13,773 bases of DNA from Chryseobacterium gleum. Lineage in GTDB: Bacteria; Bacteroidota; Bacteroidia; Flavobacteriales_D; Crocinitomicaceae. Position numbers and translations under genes: made by a program. The stretch lies in the NCBI GenBank assembly GCA_945877045.1, contig CAMCQW010000025.1:1-13773 (forward strand), in the 5' to 3' direction. Positions 7,700-13,773 of this stretch are shown here, in pieces. Positions within the stretch are counted from its first letter, which is position 1. Every line of letters starts with the position of its first letter. Under the pieces are notes generated by a model. That model did no database searches. It worked only from the letters and a program-made list of their open reading frames with translations, and was not told the DNA's origin.

Positions 7700-7707
7700 C
7701 AAAAATA
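7700..7707 (-). promoter_or_regulatory. Putative -7 promoter element of gldJ
   Basis: The minus strand at 7707-7700 reads TATTTTTG, a TAnnTTTG match, 17 bases before the preferred gldJ ATG at 7682 and inside the longer frame that starts at 7724. If used, it supports the shorter start. gldJ may also be read through from porP, whose stop is 54 bases upstream. Confidence 0.4.
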
Positions 7708-7736
7708 AAATTAATTTTTTTCATTTGGTTACACTA

Positions 7737-8744
7737 TTAAAATGATGGGCATGAAATCTTTCTAAAATTCTTTGCTTTTTTCTTGCATTTTAAATTGATT
7801 TGCATTGAAATTTCATGGGAACCGCCAGTTAATCCATTTCCTAATTTAGATACAGTTAAGTCGTAACTATAGCCAATATTGAATTTTTCAGTTTTTGCAC
7901 CTAAAATGAATACAAAAGCATCTTTGTTGCGGTACCAAACTCCAATATTAAGAGAACTGTAATTTAGGTAAGCTCCAATGTTTAATTCTTGAAATCCGTT
8001 TTGATATTGATAGATAACTGCGGGCTTTATGCTTGTTCCATCAGAATATCTACCTCTTCTACCTATTGGAATGGTCCCCCCCATGTGAGCAGTTAGACGA
8101 ACAGGCAATTTTGATTCACCTAATATCATTGATTCATCTGGTTGATTTGCGTGATGGGCAGCTACACCAGCATAAAATTGTTTGGTGAAAATAACTGCTC
8201 CACCAGAAACATCAAAAAAGCCACGTTTTCCACCTCTTGGAATATCATTGGTTTGATAGATAAATCCTCTTCTTGGATCGATCATATCACCGAATGTAAG
8301 TTTATTCCAATCTAAAAATTTCTGATAATAAGCTGCTCGAGCACCAAACATCAAGGATGTTTTTCGATTGATTTTAAGGTTGTAGGAATATATACCGCCA
8401 AGCATGGTTGTTGAGATGGTCCCCTCAGCTTGCTGATCATAGGTAGCCATTAAACCTATGCCTCCATTGATGTCTTTTGAATAGGTGTCAAATGATGCCG
8501 AATAGGTAACATAATTTCCTGTCAATTGCGGCCATTCATTTCTGTAATTCATATTAATCCTTGGACAACCAGTTGAACCAGCTAAGGCAGGATTAAGATA
8601 TAATGGATTTGAATAAAATTGTGTAAATGTTGGGTCTTGCGCAAATAAAACATTGTGCGAGACGAATATCACTGACGCTAATAAAATTAGCTTATGAAAT
8701 ATTGATGTTATAAAGGTTCTATTACTTTGTACCACGTCGTTCAA
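7737..8744 (-). CDS. PorP/SprF family type IX secretion outer-membrane protein
   Basis: Member of the PorP/SprF family of outer-membrane beta-barrel proteins linked to type IX secretion and surface localisation of particular cargo. With the TTG at 8744 as start it has 335 residues, a hydrophobic signal segment (about 19-35, ending LFA before QDP), and the family N-terminal hallmark PTFTQFYSNPLYLNPALAG (38-56). It then has GGIGLMATYDQQAEGT (94-109), many alternating amphipathic strands, and the C-terminal GGSHEISMQINL with a basic, Cys-containing tail ending SCPSF. No ATG exists between the upstream in-frame stop (8766-8768) and the signal peptide, so the start must be non-ATG: TTG at 8744, GTG at 8735, or a rarer codon. 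The family has many paralogues per genome, so I leave the symbol blank. It shares a strand with gldJ, 54 bases downstream, and is divergent from porU. Confidence 0.9.
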   Translation of the reverse strand: MNDVVQSNRTFITSIFHKLILLASVIFVSHNVLFAQDPTFTQFYSNPLYLNPALAGSTGCPRINMNYRNEWPQLTGNYVTYSASFDTYSKDINGGIGLMATYDQQAEGTISTTMLGGIYSYNLKINRKTSLMFGARAAYYQKFLDWNKLTFGDMIDPRRGFIYQTNDIPRGGKRGFFDVSGGAVIFTKQFYAGVAAHHANQPDESMILGESKLPVRLTAHMGGTIPIGRRGRYSDGTSIKPAVIYQYQNGFQELNIGAYLNYSSLNIGVWYRNKDAFVFILGAKTEKFNIGYSYDLTVSKLGNGLTGGSHEISMQINLKCKKKAKNFRKISCPSF

Positions 8745-8847
8745 TACGATTTTTATTATTCTAGGTTACAAATATCGTAAATAAAATCAAATAAATAAAA
8801 TAGCAATGCGTTTTTTCAAACTTAATACTTGTTAATTTTGTTTTCGC
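8745..8847. promoter_or_regulatory. Divergent regulatory region between porP-family gene and porU
   Basis: This 103-base, very AT-rich gap separates the two divergent secretion arms and must hold both promoters unless transcription enters from farther away. For porU, a TAnnTTTG match lies at 8833-8840. Toward the porP-family gene the closest approach is GATATTTG on the minus strand (8778-8771), which misses the first consensus base. No operator-like repeat is obvious. Confidence 0.5.
8833..8840 (+). promoter_or_regulatory. Putative -7 promoter element of porU
   Basis: TAATTTTG matches TAnnTTTG and is followed by seven bases and then the porU ATG at 8848. A start at the usual distance would put the mRNA 5' end at or next to the start codon. 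No clear -33 element is seen. Confidence 0.45.
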
Positions 8848-11800
8848 ATGAAGGTACTTTGTTTTTATTCTTTCTTTTTATTTTTCTTTTGTTCAAATGG
8901 GTTTTCTCAAGTTTTTACGATTGAGATTCCTTGGTCCGATCCTTTATCTATTAAATACAACGAAGAATCAATATATATACCATCTATTCAAGGTCAATCA
9001 TTGGATAATGTCAACCCTGTTTTTTACCATACTATCCCATTAAAAAACGATAGGTATTCAGCTGAATTAATTAATTATAGTACCTCACCTGCTTCAGCAG
9101 CTGAAGTTGCATTTTTAGAGCGTTTCTCCGTTTTTGTATCTGATGATATTCAGTTAGACACGAAAATAACAAAGGCAGGAAAAGAGGCATTCTTAGTAAT
9201 CTTTAGTATTCCTTTTATTAAAGTCGATAAGGTGATTCATAGAATTCAGCGATTTGATGTTAAAATTACTCCAAAGGAAGCATCTCAATCTTATTTAAAA
9301 GACTTTGTCCCCAATTCTGTTTTGCAGGATGGGTCAGGTTTTTGGTATAAAATTGCTGTTTCACGCGATGGGATTTACAAGTTGGATAAAAGCTTTCTTT
9401 CATCTATTGGAATTGATGTTACGACTTTAGACCCTTCCCAACTGCATATTTATGGTAATGGCGAGGGAATGATGCCTGAGTTAAATTCAATTCCTAGAAT
9501 TGACGATTTAGCGCAAGTAGCCGTTTATATTAATGGGGAAGCTGATGGTGTTTTTAATGATCAGGATTATCTTTTGTTTTATGGTAGTGGCCCACATCAG
9601 TGGTTTCCCAATGGAACGGTCGAGTTTGATCAGAAAAGAAATGTTTATTCGGATTTTTCCTATTATTTCATCAATGTAAATCCAAATGTACTGCCTCTTA
9701 GAATACAAAATGCCCCTTTAATTACAAGTAATCCAGATGTAGTCGTAACTGATTATGATTACCGGGATGTTTATGAAAATGATTTAATTTCCCTAGTAGG
9801 AGGAGGGCAACGCTGGTATGGAGAATTGTTTGATATTGATTTAGAACGCACTTTTAACTTTTCCATTCCAAATATTGTAACTACCTCTCCTGTAAAATTT
9901 AAAACAGCTCTAGCTACTAATTCCTTGAGTACTGCGAATACTGCCCAAAAATATTTCTGTAATGGCACGCAATTATTGAATGAATTATTACCTTCTGCCC
10001 CGTACGATTTTGCAAGGTCTACAAAGGCAATGATTTTTGCTGCCCCAAGTTCTTTATTAGCATTTAAAGTAAGTATAACAAGAAATAGTCCCAATACATT
10101 AACATACTTGGATAGAATTTTGGTGAATGCGAAGCGAGATTTAGTGTTTTATGGTTCGCAATTTGGCTTTAGAAATTTAGTGAATTCAGATTCTCTTTTA
10201 TTAGGCGAATATCAAATTTCTAATTTTCCAACGCAAGGATTTATTTGGGATGTAACAAATAAGCATATTCCAACACTCATTGTTGGCAGTTTAATTGGAG
10301 CCAATACTACATTTTCATTTAAACAAAACATGAAATTTAGTGAGTTTGTTGCTTCAAATGGAAGTTTGTTTTATGAGCCAGATAAAATTGGAACGGTTAA
10401 TTATCAAAATCTTCATAGCTTGCCCCAAGCAGATTATCTAATAGTTACGAATCCATTGTTTTTTGAACAAGCTACTAGACTCGCAAATCTGCACAGAGAT
10501 GAAGGTTTGATTGTTCATGTGGTCACCGATGATCAAGTATATAATGAATTTAGTTCCGGCGCAAAAGATGCAGTCGGAATTCGCATGTTTGTTAAAATGT
10601 TTTATGACAGAGCTAATTTGGTTTCTGGAAGTTTAGCCCCTAAGTATCTTTTGCTTTTTGGCGATGGAACCTATGACCCCAAGGATCGGGTGCCAAACAA
10701 TAACAATTATATGCTAACGTATCAAGTTGATAATAGTGAAAATCACATATCCGCATTAGTAACGGATGATTTTTTTGGAATGTTAGGGGATAATGAAGCA
10801 ATTAATCAAACTGATTTGCTGGATGTAGGTGTTGGTAGGTTGGTGGTAAGTAATGTTACGGAGGCGAAACAACAAGTGGATAAAATTGAGCATTATATGA
10901 AAAATGGCTCCAATTTATTTTTAAATTCAAGTACAAATAATTGTTGTTTAGATTCATTAACCAATGGTAATTTTGGGGATTGGAGACTAAAATATATTCA
11001 AATTTCTGACGATGAAGAGGGTGGTTATTTTATTAATAATGATACAGAGCCACAATATGACATTGTGAAATCCAATCACCGAGAAATGAATTGTGATAAA
11101 TTATACCTTGATGCATACCCACAACAAACATCTGCTGGAGGACAAAGATACCCTGAAGTTTATTCGGCTATTACTGATCGCATAGAAAGGGGAGCGCTGG
11201 TAGTGAATTATGTTGGTCACGGCGGTGAAGTTGGTTTGGCCGAAGAACGAGTTGTTACCATTCCTCAAATTCAATCATGGAAAAATATTAACGCGCTTCA
11301 TTTATTTGTTTCTGCGACGTGTGAATTTACAAAATTTGATGACCCCAATAGAATTTCTGCCGGAGAATGGCTCGCTTTAAATCCAACTGGAGGGGCTATT
11401 GCCTTAATGACAACTACTCGTTCCGTTTATTTTGGAGTTAATACAGCAACCGGAACAGCGTTCTACAATAATGTTTTTGAACGAGATGCGAATATGCAAC
11501 CTAAAACTTTCGGTGAAATTGTTCGCCTTACTAAAAATCAATCTGGTAGTAATGACAATAAACGTAGTTTTACATTGATTGGGGATCCGGCTCTTAAAAT
11601 TGCCTTGCCTCGTTTGAGAGTAGTAACCGATAGTTTAAATGGTCAAACCCTTGCTATCATCGACACAATCAAGGCTTTAGGTAAAGTAACTATTAAAGGA
11701 CATATCGAAGATTTTTATGGAAATGTGCAAAGTAATTTTAATGGTTATGTACTTCCTTCCATCTTTGATAAAACTAAGAACTTTAATACCCTTGGTCAAG

Positions 11801-12687
11801 ATGATACTTCTCCTGTAATTAATTATGAATTGCAACGAAATGTTGTATATAAAGGGAAATCTACCGTTACTAACGGGACCTTTGCGTTTACATTTATTGT
11901 GCCTAAAGACATTGCGCTTAACTATGGTTTAGGAAAAATCAGTTATTATGCATTTAATAATTCTATTGATGCTGTAGGGGTTGATACTACCTTTAGTATT
12001 GGTGGAATTGATCCAATAGGTGTGTTAGATGCCGTTGGGCCTTCGGTTGACCTTTTCCTTAATGATGATAAATTTATCGATGGTGGTATTACGGATGCAA
12101 CTCCTGTACTTTTTGCGAAAATTTTTGATGAGAACGGAATTAATACGGTAGGTAATGGAATTGGGCACGATTTAACAGCGATTATTGATGAGAATACGGC
12201 AGAATCGATTAATTTAAATGATTATTATTCGACGGATTTAGATACCTATCAGTCGGGTACTATTCGATATGAATTATTTGAATTAACGGAAGGCGCGCAT
12301 TCTGTTTCACTTAAAGTTTGGGACGTAAATAATAATTCTTCCTTAACAAAAATTAATTTCCTTGTAAGGCCAAGTGAAAATGCAGCGATTAATCACCTTT
12401 ACAATTACCCGAATCCTTTTACTAGCAATACAAAATTTATGTTTGAACACAATCAATCGTGTGATAATATGGATGTTCAAATACAAGTGTACAGTGTAAG
12501 TGGTAGATTGGTAAAAACGATTTTAGAGAAAGTTCAAACCGTTGGATTTAGAACAGAAGGACTTAATTGGGATGGGAAAGATGATTTTGGCGATAAATTG
12601 GCAAGAGGTGTATATATTTACAGACTTTCCATAAAAACTGATTCTGGAGAAAGCGCTCAAAAGACAGAAAAATTAGTTATCTTTTAG
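8848..12687 (+). CDS. porU: Type IX secretion sortase PorU (C25 peptidase)
   Basis: Cell-surface cysteine protease of the T9SS attachment complex. It removes the C-terminal sorting domain from secreted proteins and links them to the surface. The 1279 residues are close to family length. A signal peptide covers about 1-20 (hydrophobic FYSFFLFFFC, cleavage near FSQ). The N-terminal half is beta-rich. The gingipain-like C25 domain begins near 526 (ADYLIVTNPLFFEQA), with FGDGTYDPKDR (604-614). The catalytic dyad is His791 in YVGHGGEVG and Cys825 in VSATCEFTKFDDP, a spacing close to that of Porphyromonas PorU. Ig-like segments follow. A type A sorting domain fills 1184-1279, with LYNYPNPF, QVYSVSGRLV, LNWDGKDDFGDKLARGVYIYRL and a KLVIF end. 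A secreted gingipain-like protease is the alternative, but its size, N-terminal region and adjacency to porV and gldJ favour PorU. Confidence 0.94.
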   Translation: MKVLCFYSFFLFFFCSNGFSQVFTIEIPWSDPLSIKYNEESIYIPSIQGQSLDNVNPVFYHTIPLKNDRYSAELINYSTSPASAAEVAFLERFSVFVSDDIQLDTKITKAGKEAFLVIFSIPFIKVDKVIHRIQRFDVKITPKEASQSYLKDFVPNSVLQDGSGFWYKIAVSRDGIYKLDKSFLSSIGIDVTTLDPSQLHIYGNGEGMMPELNSIPRIDDLAQVAVYINGEADGVFNDQDYLLFYGSGPHQWFPNGTVEFDQKRNVYSDFSYYFINVNPNVLPLRIQNAPLITSNPDVVVTDYDYRDVYENDLISLVGGGQRWYGELFDIDLERTFNFSIPNIVTTSPVKFKTALATNSLSTANTAQKYFCNGTQLLNELLPSAPYDFARSTKAMIFAAPSSLLAFKVSITRNSPNTLTYLDRILVNAKRDLVFYGSQFGFRNLVNSDSLLLGEYQISNFPTQGFIWDVTNKHIPTLIVGSLIGANTTFSFKQNMKFSEFVASNGSLFYEPDKIGTVNYQNLHSLPQADYLIVTNPLFFEQATRLANLHRDEGLIVHVVTDDQVYNEFSSGAKDAVGIRMFVKMFYDRANLVSGSLAPKYLLLFGDGTYDPKDRVPNNNNYMLTYQVDNSENHISALVTDDFFGMLGDNEAINQTDLLDVGVGRLVVSNVTEAKQQVDKIEHYMKNGSNLFLNSSTNNCCLDSLTNGNFGDWRLKYIQISDDEEGGYFINNDTEPQYDIVKSNHREMNCDKLYLDAYPQQTSAGGQRYPEVYSAITDRIERGALVVNYVGHGGEVGLAEERVVTIPQIQSWKNINALHLFVSATCEFTKFDDPNRISAGEWLALNPTGGAIALMTTTRSVYFGVNTATGTAFYNNVFERDANMQPKTFGEIVRLTKNQSGSNDNKRSFTLIGDPALKIALPRLRVVTDSLNGQTLAIIDTIKALGKVTIKGHIEDFYGNVQSNFNGYVLPSIFDKTKNFNTLGQDDTSPVINYELQRNVVYKGKSTVTNGTFAFTFIVPKDIALNYGLGKISYYAFNNSIDAVGVDTTFSIGGIDPIGVLDAVGPSVDLFLNDDKFIDGGITDATPVLFAKIFDENGINTVGNGIGHDLTAIIDENTAESINLNDYYSTDLDTYQSGTIRYELFELTEGAHSVSLKVWDVNNNSSLTKINFLVRPSENAAINHLYNYPNPFTSNTKFMFEHNQSCDNMDVQIQVYSVSGRLVKTILEKVQTVGFRTEGLNWDGKDDFGDKLARGVYIYRLSIKTDSGESAQKTEKLVIF

Positions 12688-12747
12688 TAATTATACAATA
12701 AAATGTATCTTTGAACGTATATTTACCCAATTTTTCTAGATAACTAA
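12673..12747. repeat. Inverted repeat spanning the porU-porV junction
   Basis: TTAGTTATCT (12673-12682), covering the last porU codons, is perfectly complementary to AGATAACTAA (12738-12747), the ten bases directly before the porV ATG. The 55-base interval would form a large loop. In a porU-porV readthrough mRNA the arms could pair and cover the porV initiation region. In AT-rich DNA a repeat of this size can arise by chance. Confidence 0.5.
12706..12713 (+). promoter_or_regulatory. Putative -7 promoter element of porV
   Basis: TATCTTTG, a TAnnTTTG match, lies in the 60-base porU-porV gap and ends 34 bases before the porV ATG. It would allow porV to be transcribed separately from porU. No -33 TTG is found at the expected spacing, and no terminator is visible in the gap. 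Confidence 0.4.
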
Positions 12748-13773
12748 ATGAAATATCAATTATTAATCACGGTTTTATTAGCATCTTTTAGTGGTTTTTC
12801 TCAACCAAATGGTGGCACCACTCAAAATGATTTACAGTTAAATACGATCACTACGGCACTCCCGTTCATGGCGATTACGCCTGATTCACGAGCCGGTGGG
12901 ATGGGGGATGCAGGTACTGCATTAAGTGCCAGTTCAAGTTCGGTTTATTGGAACACCTCTATTTTGAGTTTTTCTGAAAAAAAATCTGAGATTAGCCTTT
13001 CTTATACTCCATGGTTGAGACAATTAACCAATGATATTCATTTGTCCTATTTATCGGGCTATTATAAAATAAACAAACAACATGCGATAGGCGGCGCTTT
13101 ACGATATTTTAGTCTTGGTGAAATTACTTTTACGGACGCTTCTGGTAACGTGATTCGCGATGACAAACCAAGCGAGTTTGAATTGACTGGCGCATATGCC
13201 TTTAAATTGGCTGATAAGCTGAGTATTGGAATAAATGGAAAGTTTGCTTATTCCAACTTAACCGGTGGTCTTACGGTCGGTGGCGTGAATACAAAGCCAG
13301 GTGTTGTGGGTGCAGCCGATTTATCTTTTACATATTATAATGATAAGGTAAAATTTGGCAAAACGAAAGGGGTATACACTTTTGCAACAACAATTAATAA
13401 TATCGGAAATAAAGTTGCCTATTCTGAATTGTCTCAACGAGACTTCATTCCTATGAACTTAAAAATTGGAAATTCGTTTTTAGCGAAATTTGATGCCTAT
13501 AATCAAGTTGTTTTTTCGGTAGATATTCAGAAATTATTAGTTCCTACTCCCGCTAGTTATAATGATAATTTAGGAGATAATTTAGGCGATTTAATGTCAG
13601 GAAAAACCAGTGATGTTGGTATTATCAATGGTATTATGCAATCTTTTTATGATTCCCCTGGCGTGGTTGCAACAGATGCTAATGGTGATTACATAAAAAA
13701 CCCTGACGGAACTTATGAAGTTGTTAAAGGAACAAAATTTAAAGAGGAAATGGCTGAAATTAATTTAGCTGGA
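12748..13773 (+). CDS. porV: Type IX secretion outer-membrane protein PorV, 3' end missing
   Basis: FadL-like outer-membrane barrel that receives cargo from the T9SS translocon and delivers it to the PorU sortase. The window contains 342 codons with no stop, against roughly 390 expected from the family, so the C-terminal part lies beyond the edge. The signal peptide is MKYQLLITVLLASFSGFSQ (1-19). The family hallmark follows: NTITTALPFMAITPDSRAGG (32-51), then MGDAGTALSASSSSVYWNTS (52-71). Further barrel-type segments include SLSYTPWLRQL, GGALRYFSLGEITF, SIGINGKFAYSNL and the periplasm-facing VDIQKLLVPTP. Near the right end, residues between SFYDSPG and FKEEM (about 313-333) form an Asn/Asp/Gly-rich stretch that looks longer than I remember in homologues. 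It lies 60 bases after porU on the same strand, a classic PorU-PorV pair. Confidence 0.94.
   Translation, partial: MKYQLLITVLLASFSGFSQPNGGTTQNDLQLNTITTALPFMAITPDSRAGGMGDAGTALSASSSSVYWNTSILSFSEKKSEISLSYTPWLRQLTNDIHLSYLSGYYKINKQHAIGGALRYFSLGEITFTDASGNVIRDDKPSEFELTGAYAFKLADKLSIGINGKFAYSNLTGGLTVGGVNTKPGVVGAADLSFTYYNDKVKFGKTKGVYTFATTINNIGNKVAYSELSQRDFIPMNLKIGNSFLAKFDAYNQVVFSVDIQKLLVPTPASYNDNLGDNLGDLMSGKTSDVGIINGIMQSFYDSPGVVATDANGDYIKNPDGTYEVVKGTKFKEEMAEINLAG
13564..13587 (+). repeat. Two-unit 12-base tandem repeat within porV
   Basis: GATAATTTAGGA is followed directly by GATAATTTAGGC, encoding DNLG twice in SYNDNLGDNLGDLM (residues about 273-280). The in-frame 12-base unit points to a slippage duplication in a likely loop of the barrel. 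Confidence 0.7.

Noticed and set aside
7683..7724. A longer gldJ start at 7724 adding 14 residues
   Set aside because: It gives an unusually long n-region before the lipoprotein signal and overlaps the promoter-like TATTTTTG. The ATG at 7682 gives a standard 22-residue signal ending in LGSC.
9771..10094. A minus-strand open frame inside porU
   Set aside because: It is antisense to a strongly conserved gene, with no start context or recognisable motif. Similar antisense frames in gyrB, murF and gldJ were rejected for the same reason.
8848..12687. A secreted gingipain-type virulence protease
   Set aside because: The C25 dyad is present, but the long N-terminal region, immediate porV neighbour and gldJ linkage fit the sortase PorU.

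Overview
The window is an AT-rich chromosomal segment of a Bacteroidetes bacterium, probably Flavobacteriales. I infer this from type IX secretion (T9SS) and gliding genes found only in that phylum, TAnnTTTG-type promoter elements, A/T-rich start regions without Shine-Dalgarno sequences, and the family resemblance of every protein. Placement below order, for example near Crocinitomicaceae, is a guess. There are seven protein genes. The last runs off the right edge. I see no tRNA, rRNA, insertion sequence, prophage or CRISPR array.

Left half (1-4982) holds housekeeping genes. gyrB (+) converges on gcvH (-) across a strong bidirectional terminator. gcvH and prfB (+) are divergent across 94 bases. 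prfB converges on murF (-) with only 15 bases between stop codons. prfB is an uninterrupted frame, so it lacks the in-frame UGA frameshift found in most RF2 genes.

Right half (5031-13773) is a type IX secretion locus in two divergent arms. Leftward: a porP/sprF-family outer-membrane protein, then gldJ, then murF beyond an intrinsic terminator. Rightward: porU (C25-family sortase with its own sorting domain) and porV (outer-membrane shuttle barrel, 342 codons present). PorU and PorV cleave sorting domains from secreted cargo and attach the products to the cell surface. GldJ is an outer-membrane lipoprotein tied to the gliding and secretion machinery. PorP/SprF proteins support export of particular cargo. 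The grouping of gldJ beside porU-porV, with murF downstream, matches what I recall of Flavobacterium. The porP-family gene in the middle is the notable addition.

I found no wholly new system. The most distinctive features are a roughly 280-residue insertion with a PKD-like domain inside the SUMF fold of GldJ, a porP frame with no ATG before its signal peptide, a terminator placed just before murF, an inverted repeat that ends exactly at the porV start codon, and promoter-like motifs so close to the prfB and porU starts that leaderless mRNAs are possible.
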